From Halomonas stenophila (GTDB lineage: Bacteria > Pseudomonadota > Gammaproteobacteria > Pseudomonadales > Halomonadaceae): DNA of 64,000 bases. The notes under the pieces are model-generated. The model was given only the letters and a program-made list of their open reading frames with translations, was not told where the DNA came from and ran no database searches. Both the position numbers and the translations under genes were made by a program. Shown here piece after piece: positions 33,544 through 41,784 of the stretch. The stretch is taken from NCBI RefSeq assembly GCF_014192275.1, contig NZ_JACHXR010000004.1:1-64000 (forward strand), given 5' to 3'. Each line of letters starts with the position of its first letter. The stretch's first letter is position 1.

Positions 33544-35219
33544 CGCACCACCGGCCGAGCCAGGGCGGCGACCAGCGCCGGGTCGCGATCATAAATATCC
33601 GGCCGGAAGCTCGGCAGGCCGCCCGCCTCCGCGCGGGCCGTCCAGTAGTGCAGCATCAGGGGCACCTCCCGGGCCAGGGAGACGTTGCGGGTCGCGCCAT
33701 CGGCGAGCAGGGCCCCGAGATTCCAGGATGTCCCGGTGTCCTCGAACAGCATCCGTGCCAACGCCATGACCCCTTCCACGCGAATGCAGCCGGAGCTCAG
33801 GGCCCGCTGGGACTGCCGGAAGAGGCTCTGCGCCGGCGTATCGTGCAGATAGACCAGATGGTCGTTGGGAAAGCGCAGCACCAGCTGGCCGAGGGGGTTC
33901 TCGGGGCCGGCCCGCTGGCGCAGGATCACCCGCCCCGGCCGCCACCAGTCGATGCGCCAGGGGTTCAGGCGACGCCCGCTGGGGGTGAGCACCACCATGT
34001 CGTGATCGATCAGATAACCGGGATCGCGGCGCACCCGGGGCAGCACGTCCTCGCGCAGGATGGTCGGCGGGACGGTCCAGGTGGGATGCAGGGTCAGGTG
34101 GGTGATCGACGAGTGCAGCACCGGGGTGGCTCGACCGGGCTGGCCGACGATGATGCGGGCCTGCCATGTCTCGCCGTCGGGGCGCCGGTAGTGGATGCGC
34201 TGGCCGGCGACGTCCACCTGCACGCGATGCTCGGGCGGTGCCCCCGACAGCCAGCGCGCCCGTTCGAGGTTGGCACGGATCGTCGCCAGGCGTTGGGCGG
34301 CCGGGACATTGAGCGCCGCCCGGGTACGGGGCCCGACCACGCCATCGTCATCGAGCATGTGTCGCCGCTGGAAGCGGCGTACCGCCTCGACCAGGCCGGC
34401 ACCATAGTGATGCGGCGCCAGTGCCTCCAGGGCGACATCCGGGTAATGCGCCACGTCCGCGGCCATGACCTCCAGCTCGCCGATCGCCGCCAGGCGCCGG
34501 CGCAGCAGGGCAACGTCCGCGTCCACGTCGCCGGGCCGCAGCGATTTCCGTCGCTCGGGCAGCGTCGGCCAGCCGCCCAGGCGGACGATGTTGCGATAGC
34601 GCGCCAGTGAGCGACGCAGGGCGTCGTAACCCTCGGTGGCGGGCCGCGCCATGGCCAGCACCCTATCGACCTCGCCGGCCTCCAGGGCCCGGGTGATGGC
34701 CACCAGGTCCAGCTCGGGCGGTGGCACCGGGATCTCCCAGCCCGGGTAGACGTCGCGAGGATCGAGCCGTCCGCGCTGCAGGTGGCTCAGGGCGCGGAGC
34801 AGGGTGTCGCTGGCCAGCACATCGAAGCGGGCCCGAGCCGCCTCATCGGCGCTCGCATCGAGAGCGCCCCCCGCCTCGCGTTCCAGCCGGGCGGGCCGAT
34901 AGTCCGGCGGGGTCAGGCCTTCGTCGCCCAGGGCATACAGCAGGTCGACCAGCGCGGCCACCTTGGCCCGATCCTGCCAGGCCAATTCGCCTCCACGGCG
35001 CACGTAGAAGGCCGAGACACGCGGCGGCGATGCGCGGAGGGCCTCCTCCACAGGCACCGGCAGCGGCTGGACCCGGCCGACATCGCCCATCGGGAAGGGG
35101 TGCGGCGGCTTGGCCGCCGCTGCCGTCGCGTCGGCGAAGACGCCCAAGGAAGCCAGAAGGACCAGAAAGGCCATACTCCAACGACCGACCCCTCGTGTTA
35201 GAGTACCCCCTGTTCGCAT
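33540..35219 (-). CDS. YcbB-like L,D-transpeptidase
   Basis: Periplasmic L,D-transpeptidase of 559 residues, like E. coli LdtD (YcbB), which makes 3-3 crosslinks in peptidoglycan. A signal peptide (MAFLVLLASLGVFADATAAAA) is near the N terminus. A long scaffold region and a peptidoglycan-binding-type domain (VEAVRRFQRRHMLDDDGVVGPRT, about 270-290) come next. The YkuD domain has VYLHDT and the SSGCIRVE motif with catalytic Cys478. AGGAGG seven bases upstream fixes the start. It is divergent from a second, smaller L,D-transpeptidase-fold gene, 147 bp away. Confidence 0.92.
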   Translation of the reverse strand: MRTGGTLTRGVGRWSMAFLVLLASLGVFADATAAAAKPPHPFPMGDVGRVQPLPVPVEEALRASPPRVSAFYVRRGGELAWQDRAKVAALVDLLYALGDEGLTPPDYRPARLEREAGGALDASADEAARARFDVLASDTLLRALSHLQRGRLDPRDVYPGWEIPVPPPELDLVAITRALEAGEVDRVLAMARPATEGYDALRRSLARYRNIVRLGGWPTLPERRKSLRPGDVDADVALLRRRLAAIGELEVMAADVAHYPDVALEALAPHHYGAGLVEAVRRFQRRHMLDDDGVVGPRTRAALNVPAAQRLATIRANLERARWLSGAPPEHRVQVDVAGQRIHYRRPDGETWQARIIVGQPGRATPVLHSSITHLTLHPTWTVPPTILREDVLPRVRRDPGYLIDHDMVVLTPSGRRLNPWRIDWWRPGRVILRQRAGPENPLGQLVLRFPNDHLVYLHDTPAQSLFRQSQRALSSGCIRVEGVMALARMLFEDTGTSWNLGALLADGATRNVSLAREVPLMLHYWTARAEAGGLPSFRPDIYDRDPALVAALARPVVR

Positions 35220-35366
35220 GAGACCGCCTCCTGCCGATAGATGGTCGGGACGGGTCCGCCTGGCCGCGATCCTCATGATACGCCCCTTGAGCCAGCGACA
35301 TCCCGCCCATCGCCGGGCGTTCATGCGTCAACCGAATCGTGCAAGCCAACAATTCTGGGACTCCGC

Positions 35367-36107
35367 ATGCCATCGCTGCGTTCGCTTCGCCGAGCGACGG
35401 GCCCCCTGCTGGCCGTCGCCCTGATGACCCTGACGCCCCCCGCCCTCTCGGGGAACTTCCTCGCCCAGGCCCACACTCCGGCGGCGGCCCCGTCCTCCCT
35501 GCTCGCCCAGCGCCTGACCCGGCTGGCGCCCAATGCCGACCCCGAGGTGCTGCGCCTCGCCGCCCGCGCGCTGCACTGTGCCGATCCCGAGGCCGAACGG
35601 CTGGCGGTGATCGATTTCTCCCGGCCCTCCACCGAGGAGCGGCTCTGGGTCTTCGACCTGCGCCAGGCGCGGCTGCTGTTCCGCGAACTGGTCTCCCACG
35701 GCCAGGGCTCCGGTGACGCCATGGCGAGCGATTTCTCCAACACCCCCGACAGCCACCAGTCCAGCCTCGGGCTGTTCCGCACCCTGAACAGCTACCAGGG
35801 CAGCAACGGCTACTCGCTGCGCCTGGAGGGCCTCGAGCCGGGCGTCAACGACCTGGCCTTCGAACGGGCCATCGTCATGCATGGCGCCGACTACGTCAGT
35901 GAGGCCTTCATCGAGCGCACCGGGCGGCTGGGGCGCAGCCATGGCTGCCCGGCGGTACGCTCCGAGGTCGCGGTGCCGCTGATCGACAGCCTCAAGGACA
36001 GTCAGTACCTGTTCACCTACTACCCCGACCCCGAGTGGCTCGCCCAATCCGAGTTCCTGCGCTGTCCCCGCGGCGACCAGGGCGACCAGCGCCTCGCCAT
36101 GCAGTGA
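35367..36107 (+). CDS. Murein L,D-transpeptidase catalytic domain family protein (YkuD_2)
   Basis: A 246-residue exported protein: signal peptide (MPSLRSLRRATGPLLAVALMTL, cleavage near residue 29), then a compact catalytic domain with MHGADYV (His172) and SHGCPAV (Cys194), the YkuD_2 form of the L,D-transpeptidase active site. Relatives are short periplasmic proteins without a peptidoglycan-binding domain; they may be transpeptidases or carboxypeptidases. The gene diverges from the YcbB-like gene, so a shared envelope-stress promoter region is plausible. Confidence 0.85.
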   Translation: MPSLRSLRRATGPLLAVALMTLTPPALSGNFLAQAHTPAAAPSSLLAQRLTRLAPNADPEVLRLAARALHCADPEAERLAVIDFSRPSTEERLWVFDLRQARLLFRELVSHGQGSGDAMASDFSNTPDSHQSSLGLFRTLNSYQGSNGYSLRLEGLEPGVNDLAFERAIVMHGADYVSEAFIERTGRLGRSHGCPAVRSEVAVPLIDSLKDSQYLFTYYPDPEWLAQSEFLRCPRGDQGDQRLAMQ

Positions 36108-36148
36108 GGCACCATGGCGGGGCAAGGCCCCGCCAGAGCTTGCTGCTT

Positions 36149-36155
36149 TGCACCA
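36149..36155 (+). promoter_or_regulatory. NtrC half-site upstream of narK
   Basis: TGCACCA matches half of the NtrC consensus TGCACC-N5-GGTGCA and lies about 85 bp upstream of the sigma-54 promoter. The second half is not recognisable, so this is weak. Confidence 0.25.
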
Positions 36156-36233
36156 TCACGCCCCCGTCGACACCTCGCCTCCTCCCTTCATCGATATCGT
36201 AACCACCTGAATAAAAGGAAAAACAAAAGAGAT

Positions 36234-36249
36234 GGCAATGCATATGCAT
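36234..36249 (+). promoter_or_regulatory. Sigma-54 promoter of narK
   Basis: TGGCAA-TGCAT-ATGCA has the invariant GG-N10-GC spacing and differs by one base in each half from TGGCAC-N5-TTGCA. Transcription would start near 36260, giving a leader of about 110 bases. Confidence 0.6.
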
Positions 36250-36290
36250 AGCCAAGGGCAGAGAGTGCCAGACGTGGACCAGGCCCCTGG

Positions 36291-36329
36291 GGTACGAGTG
36301 CGTCGGACCCGACCTTCAACGGCGAAGGC
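36291..36329 (+). promoter_or_regulatory. Candidate NasT (ANTAR) binding RNA in the narK leader
   Basis: Two adjacent stem-loops. The first (36291-36311) pairs GGGTACG with CGGACCC (one A-G mismatch) around a loop beginning AGTG. The second (36314-36329) pairs CCTTC with GAAGG around AACGGC. The second loop is a hexaloop with A at position 1 and G at position 4, the ANTAR recognition pattern. No clear U-tailed terminator follows before the ATG. Confidence 0.5.
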
Positions 36330-36371
36330 CCAAGATCGTGTGTTCGAACGTCATTCGACGAGGTATGCCCC

Positions 36372-37721
36372 ATGGAAATCCAAGACAAGGCCAACAGGAT
36401 ACGCTTGTTCAACTGGAAGATGCCGCAGATGCGCGCCTTCCACTTCTCCTGGTTCGCCTTCCACATCTGCTTCTTCGGCTGGTTCGGTATCGCCCCCCTG
36501 ATGGCGGTGGTGCGTGACGACCTCGGCCTGACCAAGACCCAGATCGGCAACACCATCATCGCCTCGGTGGCCATCACCGTGATCGTGCGCCTGGCGATCG
36601 GCGTGCTATGCGACAAGATCGGCCCGCGCCGCGCCTATACCTGGCTACTGTGCCTGGGCTCGCTGCCGGTGATGAGCATCGGCTTCGCCGACAGCTTCGA
36701 GTCCTTCTTCCTGGCGCGCCTGGCCATCGGGGCCATCGGCGCCTCCTTCGTGATCACCCAGTACCACACCTCGGTGATGTTCGCGCCCAACGTGGTGGGC
36801 ACCGCCAACGCCACCTCGGCCGGCTGGGGCAACCTGGGCGGTGGCACGACCCAGATCCTGATGCCGCTGATCTTCTCCGGCATCCTGATGCTCGGCGTCA
36901 ACGAGGCCCTCGGCTGGCGTCTGGCCATGGTGGTCCCGGGCATCGTGCTGTTCCTCACCGGTATCGCCTACTACTTCTTCACCCAGGACGCGCCCAACGG
37001 CAACTTCGACGAACTGCGTGCCCGCGGCGAACTGCCCGAGGCCGACGGTGAGCACGGCATGGGCGCCAGCTTCGCCACCGCCGCCAAGGACATCCGCGTC
37101 TGGGCCCTGTTCGTGGTCTATGCCGCCTGCTTCGGCGTCGAGCTGACCATCAACAACATCGCCGCCATCTACTTCTTCGACAACTTCGGCCTGACGCTGG
37201 CCACCGCCGGCCTGATCGCCGGCCTGTTCGGCCTGATGAACCTCTTCGCGCGGACCCTGGGCGGCATCTTCTCCGACCTCTTCGCCCGCAACTCGGGCCT
37301 CAAGGGGCGGGTGCGCTGGCTGTTCATCGCCATGCTCTGCGAGGGCGTGGCCCTGATGTTCTTCTCGCAGATGCATGTCCTGGCGCTCGCCATCGGCATC
37401 ATGCTGGTGTTCAGCCTCTTCGTGCAGATGGCCGAGGGCGCCACCTTCGGCGTGGTGCCCTTCATCAACAAGAAGGCGCTGGGCGCGGTGGCCGGCATCG
37501 TCGGCGCGGGCGGCAACGCCGGGGCCGTGGCCGCCGGCTTCCTGTTCCGCTCCGAGGCCCTGACCTACCAGCAGGGCCTGTTCTACCTCGGGATGGCGGT
37601 GATCATCGCCTCGCTGTGCGCCCTGCTGGTGCGTTTCTCCCCCGAGGTCGAGGCCGAGGAGAATGCCGCCTACCAGGATGCGGCCGGCGACCAGCCCGCG
37701 GCGGCCCTGTCGCTGCGCTGA
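36372..37721 (+). CDS. narK: Nitrate/nitrite transporter, NarK family (MFS)
   Basis: A 449-residue MFS permease with about twelve helices. The nitrate-porter signatures are visible: FHFSWFAFHICFFGWFGIAPL in helix 1, the arginine-rich RLAIGVLCDKIGPRRAYTW loop, and GWGNLGGGTTQILMPLI (the first NS-type glycine-rich motif) with a second GIVGAGGNAGAVAAGF near residue 380. It should import nitrate for the assimilatory enzymes 5-15 kb downstream. GAGG lies eight bases upstream of the ATG. A sigma-54 promoter and NasT-type leader suggest nitrogen and nitrate control. Confidence 0.93.
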   Translation: MEIQDKANRIRLFNWKMPQMRAFHFSWFAFHICFFGWFGIAPLMAVVRDDLGLTKTQIGNTIIASVAITVIVRLAIGVLCDKIGPRRAYTWLLCLGSLPVMSIGFADSFESFFLARLAIGAIGASFVITQYHTSVMFAPNVVGTANATSAGWGNLGGGTTQILMPLIFSGILMLGVNEALGWRLAMVVPGIVLFLTGIAYYFFTQDAPNGNFDELRARGELPEADGEHGMGASFATAAKDIRVWALFVVYAACFGVELTINNIAAIYFFDNFGLTLATAGLIAGLFGLMNLFARTLGGIFSDLFARNSGLKGRVRWLFIAMLCEGVALMFFSQMHVLALAIGIMLVFSLFVQMAEGATFGVVPFINKKALGAVAGIVGAGGNAGAVAAGFLFRSEALTYQQGLFYLGMAVIIASLCALLVRFSPEVEAEENAAYQDAAGDQPAAALSLR

Positions 37722-37861
37722 GCCCCGGCTCGAGGGGCAGGGATGCCCCATCCCCCTCGTCACGCCATCGTCGCCTCGCCGCGGCGGTGGCGTTCGCGTT
37801 TGCAGGGGACCGCAGTTCTGGCCATGCTGGAAGCGGGTAGTGACCCGAAAGGGAGAAGCGC

Positions 37862-38554
37862 ATGGTGGATCGTGTATTCCTGATCACGGGGGCGTCCAGC
37901 GGGATCGGCGCGGCCACCGCCCGGGCCGCGTCCCGGGAGGGTTACAAGCTGGTGCTGGCCGCCCGCTCCGAGACACGCCTCGCCGGCCTCGCCCAGGAGC
38001 TCGGTCCCGAGAACGTGCTGACCGTCGGCATGGACGTGACCGACATGGCCGCCCAGCAGGCCATGGTGGAACAGGCGCTGGAGCGTTTCGGCCGTCTCGA
38101 TGTGGTCTTCGCCAATGCCGGCCGCGGCGGCTCCCCCGGAGGCTTCGGCGGGGCCGACCACGAGGCCTGGCGCGACATGATCCTCACCAACATCTACGGC
38201 GTGGGCCTCACCGTGCAGGCCACCCTGCCGGCCCTGCGCAAGAGCCGCGGCCATGTGCTGCTCACCGGGTCCGCCGCCGGCCGCGCCACCCTTCCCGGCT
38301 CCATGTACGGGGCCACCAAGTGGGCGGTGACCGGGCTCGGCTACAACCTGCGCGAGGAGTTGCGTGGCAGCGGCATTCGCGTGACCCTGATCGAGCCCGG
38401 CATGGTCGACACGCCCTTCTTCGACGAGCCCCCCGAGCATGCCCTGCACGACAGGGACATCGCCGCGGCCGTCCTCTACGCGGTCGGCCAGCCCGAGCAC
38501 GTGGACGTCAACGAGATCCTGGTGCGTCCCACGCCGCCCCGGGACGATGACTGA
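37862..38554 (+). CDS. Short-chain dehydrogenase/reductase (SDR)
   Basis: A 230-residue classical SDR. The cofactor motif GASSGIG is at about residues 10-16, followed by MDVTD, NAGRGG, the catalytic Ser (LTGSAAG) and YGATK. The tail IEPGMVDTPFF matches the NADP-dependent YdfG-like subgroup, which reduces 3-hydroxy acids or similar small substrates; this is not certain. GGGAGAAG precedes the ATG. It stands 140 bp after narK and 38 bp before the peroxiredoxin gene. Confidence 0.88.
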   Translation: MVDRVFLITGASSGIGAATARAASREGYKLVLAARSETRLAGLAQELGPENVLTVGMDVTDMAAQQAMVEQALERFGRLDVVFANAGRGGSPGGFGGADHEAWRDMILTNIYGVGLTVQATLPALRKSRGHVLLTGSAAGRATLPGSMYGATKWAVTGLGYNLREELRGSGIRVTLIEPGMVDTPFFDEPPEHALHDRDIAAAVLYAVGQPEHVDVNEILVRPTPPRDDD

Positions 38555-38592
38555 CGCCACACCTCATTCCCCATGACGACAGGAGCCACACC

Positions 38593-39081
38593 ATGACGAT
38601 CGCCACCGGTGACCGCCTTCCCGACATCACCATCAAGACCAACGGCCCCGAGGGACCGAAGGACCTTTCCACCGGCGACTTCTTCGCCGGCCGTCGGGTG
38701 GTGCTGTTCGCCGTCCCCGGCGCCTTCACCCCGGGCTGTTCCAACACCCACATGCCGGGCTTCGTGGTCCGCGCCGACGATATCCTCGACGCCGGTGCCG
38801 ATGCCATCGGCTGCCTGGCGGTGAACGATGCCTTCGTGATGGATGCCTGGCAGCAGAACCAGAACGCCGGACGCTTCACCATGCTGGCCGACGGCAACGC
38901 CGACTTCACCCGGGCCCTGGGCCTGGAGATGGATGCCAGTGCCGGCGGCATGGGCACCCGCAGCAAGCGCTTCGCGCTGATTGCCGATGATGGCGTGGTC
39001 GAGTACCTCGGCGTCGACACCCAGAAGGGGGTGATCGAGGCCAGCAGCGCCGACACCATCCTGGCCCGGCTCAAGGGCTGA
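38593..39081 (+). CDS. Peroxiredoxin, Prx5 type
   Basis: A 162-residue peroxiredoxin reducing peroxides. The peroxidatic Cys49 is in PGAFTPGCSNTHMPGF, the Prx5 signature, followed by DAFVMDAWQQ and the conserved arginine in GMGTRSKRFALIADDG. A resolving cysteine is not obvious (Cys74 is at a different place), so it probably depends on glutathione/glutaredoxin. No fused glutaredoxin domain is present. AGGAG precedes the ATG. It lies in a same-strand run with the SDR and GFA genes. Confidence 0.94.
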   Translation: MTIATGDRLPDITIKTNGPEGPKDLSTGDFFAGRRVVLFAVPGAFTPGCSNTHMPGFVVRADDILDAGADAIGCLAVNDAFVMDAWQQNQNAGRFTMLADGNADFTRALGLEMDASAGGMGTRSKRFALIADDGVVEYLGVDTQKGVIEASSADTILARLKG

Positions 39082-39114
39082 TCCGAGGCCGCGGCCCGCA
39101 TCGAGGAGACGACC

Positions 39115-39543
39115 ATGCACGATGCCATGACCCTAAGCGGCAGCTGCCTGTGCGGCGCCGTGACCCTGGCGGTGGAGGCCGCCCGGCAGAACATCGGCGC
39201 CTGCCACTGTCGGATGTGTCGCACCTGGGGCGGCGGCCCGCTGCTGGCCCTGGAGTCGGTCTCCCGCGTCGAGATCGAGGGCGAGAACAGCGTGACCGTG
39301 TTCGCCTCCTCGGACTGGGCCGAGCGCGCCTTCTGCCGCCACTGCGGCACCCACCTCTTCTATCGCCTGAGAACCGGCGAGCACTATGCCGTGCCGGCGG
39401 GACTGGTCGATGACGGGGAGGCCTGGACCTTCGATACCCAGATCTTCATCGACGAGAAGCCGCCCTGGTACCACTTCGCCAACGCCACCCGCGACCTGAC
39501 CGGGCGCGAGGTCTTCGAGGCGTTCGAGGCACGCAAGGACTGA
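39115..39543 (+). CDS. GFA-family (glutathione-dependent formaldehyde-activating-like) protein
   Basis: A 142-residue zinc protein of the GFA fold. The zinc ligands are in GSCLCGAV, CHCRMCRTWGG and CRHCGTHLFYR. Most family members are not true formaldehyde-activating enzymes and have unknown substrates. It follows the peroxiredoxin gene by 33 bp and may belong to the same redox-related unit. GAGGAG precedes the ATG. Confidence 0.9.
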   Translation: MHDAMTLSGSCLCGAVTLAVEAARQNIGACHCRMCRTWGGGPLLALESVSRVEIEGENSVTVFASSDWAERAFCRHCGTHLFYRLRTGEHYAVPAGLVDDGEAWTFDTQIFIDEKPPWYHFANATRDLTGREVFEAFEARKD

Positions 39544-39789
39544 GCGGCCCCGGGATCGCGCGACATCGGCGGTCCCGGAGCCGATACGCCTCCTCCCGCC
39601 GACGGCCCCTGTCTCCCGGCCATTCCGGGGGTAGGGGATCGTGCCGCCTCCGCCGCGCGACCGCGCCACGACACGCCTTGGCCGAAACGGGTGACGCCCG
39701 CCGTCCCGTCTGGCTATATTAAGAAAGAATGAATGAGCGAAGGCGACCGACGTCGAGGACGACCCCGATCACAGGCAAGGAGATCCCTG

Positions 39790-40644
39790 ATGCGACACCT
39801 ATTCACCCTGGCATGCCTGGCCGCGGGCCTGATGGCGGGCGCGGCCGGCATCCAGGCACAGGACGAGCCCTCGCCCGGCGACGAGCAGGTCACCATCCAG
39901 TCGGGGCCACGCGTGGTCGGTGAGGTCTTCGAGTATGCCACCGGCGGCACCACCTATGAGGGCTACCTGGCGCGCAATGCCAGCATCGACCAGCCGCAAC
40001 CGGCGGTGCTGGTGGTGCATGAATGGTGGGGGCTGGACCGCTATGCCCGCGCCCGAGCCGATCAACTGGCGGCGCTCGGCTTCGTGGCCCTGGCGGTGGA
40101 CATGTACGGCGATGGCCGGCTGGCGGCGCATCCCACCGAGGCCCAGGCATTCTCCACCCGGGTGATGCAGGACTGGCCGGCGGCACGCGCCCGGCTCGAG
40201 GCCGCGATGGCCAGGCTCGGCGAGCATCCGGCGGTGGCCGATGGCGGCATGGCGGCGATCGGCTACTGTTTCGGCGGCAGCGTGGTGATGAACATGGCGC
40301 TGTCCGGCATGCCGCTCGAGGCCGCCATCAGCTTTCATGGGGGCCCGACGATGGCGGTGAAGATGCCCCAGGCCTTCGAGGGCAGCGTGCGCATCCACAA
40401 CGGCGCCGAGGACGGCTTCGTCGCCCGCGACGACCTGATGGCGATGGCCCAGGCCCTCGAGGCCCAGGGCGCCGACGTCGAGGTGACGAACTATCCCCTG
40501 GCCAAGCACGGTTTCACCAATCCCGAGGCCGACGCGCTGGCCACCCAGCACGATCTGCCGCTGGCCTATGATGCCGCCGCCGATGCCGCCTCCTGGCAGG
40601 CGGCGCTGCTGACCCTGGACGCCGCCCTCAACGACAACGACTGA
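39790..40644 (+). CDS. Exported dienelactone hydrolase family protein
   Basis: An alpha/beta hydrolase of 284 residues with a signal peptide (cleavage near AGIQA, residue 22). The DLH pattern is clear: VVHEWWGLDRYARARADQLA, then the nucleophile elbow GYCFGG with catalytic Cys, an Asp (AEDGFV) and His (YPLAKHGFTNPEA). AAGGAG precedes the ATG. Exported DLH homologues are common and their substrates unknown. Confidence 0.88.
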   Translation: MRHLFTLACLAAGLMAGAAGIQAQDEPSPGDEQVTIQSGPRVVGEVFEYATGGTTYEGYLARNASIDQPQPAVLVVHEWWGLDRYARARADQLAALGFVALAVDMYGDGRLAAHPTEAQAFSTRVMQDWPAARARLEAAMARLGEHPAVADGGMAAIGYCFGGSVVMNMALSGMPLEAAISFHGGPTMAVKMPQAFEGSVRIHNGAEDGFVARDDLMAMAQALEAQGADVEVTNYPLAKHGFTNPEADALATQHDLPLAYDAAADAASWQAALLTLDAALNDND

Positions 40645-40657
40645 CCGGACGACGACA

Positions 40658-41227
40658 TCACGCGGCATCGACCCCGAGATGATCGATGATCCAATTGGAT
40701 TCCTCGAACCGACGCATGGCGTGTTCGGTAGTCCAGCGCTGCTCATCGAGCGTTTCCGGGTCCCATTCGCTGCGCTCTACGGCGAAGAAGTCGCCTCCGT
40801 AGATATGGATCGCCGCGGTCAAACGGGGAATCGGGTTGGTCACCGAATGAATGATGTCGTGCTTCAGCGGCGCGGCATCACCGGCGGCCAGTGCCTTGGC
40901 GCCCACTGCCTCGATGTGCCCGTGCCGGCTTGAAAGCCGCCGCCAGAAAATATTGTCTTCGCGACCGGTATAGATGCCGATCACCGCCCACATTCGATGG
41001 TCGTGTGGCATAAGCGTCATGTAAGGCGCCCACACCATGTTGATGATGGTCAGATCCTCCGAGCGATAGAGCGGGTGGAGCCCGCCGCGTGTCGGTTCCC
41101 CGAGTTCCTTGAGAATGGCGGCCGGATCGGAAACCGCTCTCGCGACCACTTCCCGCACCAGCCGGGGGGATTCGTCGGCGGCAAGCGCGCTGCGACAATC
41201 GGCGATGAACTGTTCGGTGTCAAACAT
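40658..41227 (-). CDS. Cupin-fold metal-dependent enzyme, cysteine-dioxygenase-like
   Basis: A 189-residue double-stranded beta-helix protein. Likely metal ligands are the two histidines of LMPHDHRMW (about 75-77) and the His of KHDIIHSVTNP (about 124), the spacing found in uncharacterised predicted metal enzymes related to cysteine dioxygenase. GGAGGG precedes the ATG at eight bases. It is convergent with the DLH gene, 13 bp between stops. Substrate unknown. Confidence 0.78.
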   Translation of the reverse strand: MFDTEQFIADCRSALAADESPRLVREVVARAVSDPAAILKELGEPTRGGLHPLYRSEDLTIINMVWAPYMTLMPHDHRMWAVIGIYTGREDNIFWRRLSSRHGHIEAVGAKALAAGDAAPLKHDIIHSVTNPIPRLTAAIHIYGGDFFAVERSEWDPETLDEQRWTTEHAMRRFEESNWIIDHLGVDAA

Positions 41228-41402
41228 GATGGATGCCCTCCTCTACCGTGCGCCTCGACCGCCAACCCTGCTGTTGCCGCGAGAGATATTCGGGAACCCA
41301 CGGTGTCCCGGACAGTCGTGACGCCTCGTGGAAATACGGGCAACGAAGTGAAAGATCCCGTAACTTCACCATCGGCCACCTTGATCGATACTTCCAATAC
41401 CT

Positions 41403-41748
41403 TCATTTTTTAAGTATGGAAGGTCGCGATGCCCCGTCGCGCAGGTAATGCGTATGTCGCCCCTGGGGGCGAAAGGAGGGAGTGACGTCGTCGATGGCCA
41501 TCAGGACCCGCTTGTTCAGCGTCAGCCCGTAGGTCGCTTCGTCCTTCACGTCTTGCGACGCGATGAAGCGGCTGGACCAGAGCACGATCACGCACTGCGC
41601 CTCGCCGAGTTCACGCTCGATGGCCGCGTCGACGTGCTCACCCGTGCGGAGCCTCGGGGCCCGCCACACGGACCAGCCGTCGGCCTCGAGTGCCCCTGCC
41701 AACGCCCTGGCCTCGGTCTCTCTTGTAGCTGATAAAGATATCGCTCAT
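41403..41748 (-). pseudogene. TIR-domain protein, frameshifted and truncated
   Basis: From an ATG at 41748 the DNA reads MSDIFISYKR, a classic TIR start. It then shifts frame in an AGAGAGA tract at about 41717-41724. In the new frame it continues ETEARALAGALEADGWSVW ... IVLWSSRFIASQDVKDEA, the heart of a TIR domain. Adding one GA restores the frame. The C-terminal side ends at about 100 residues, shorter than a full TIR protein. TIR proteins with this type of start often act as NADase effectors in bacterial defence or signalling; this copy is probably dead unless the tract is phase-variable. Confidence 0.75.
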
Positions 41749-41784
41749 CAACGAGCCCTGGCTCGCCCTGGTGCACGGCTGCAA

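Noticed and set aside
36331..36362. tRNA-like GTTCGAAC sequence near narK
   Set aside because: It resembles a T-loop, but no acceptor stem, anticodon arm or CCA-side pairing can be built around it.
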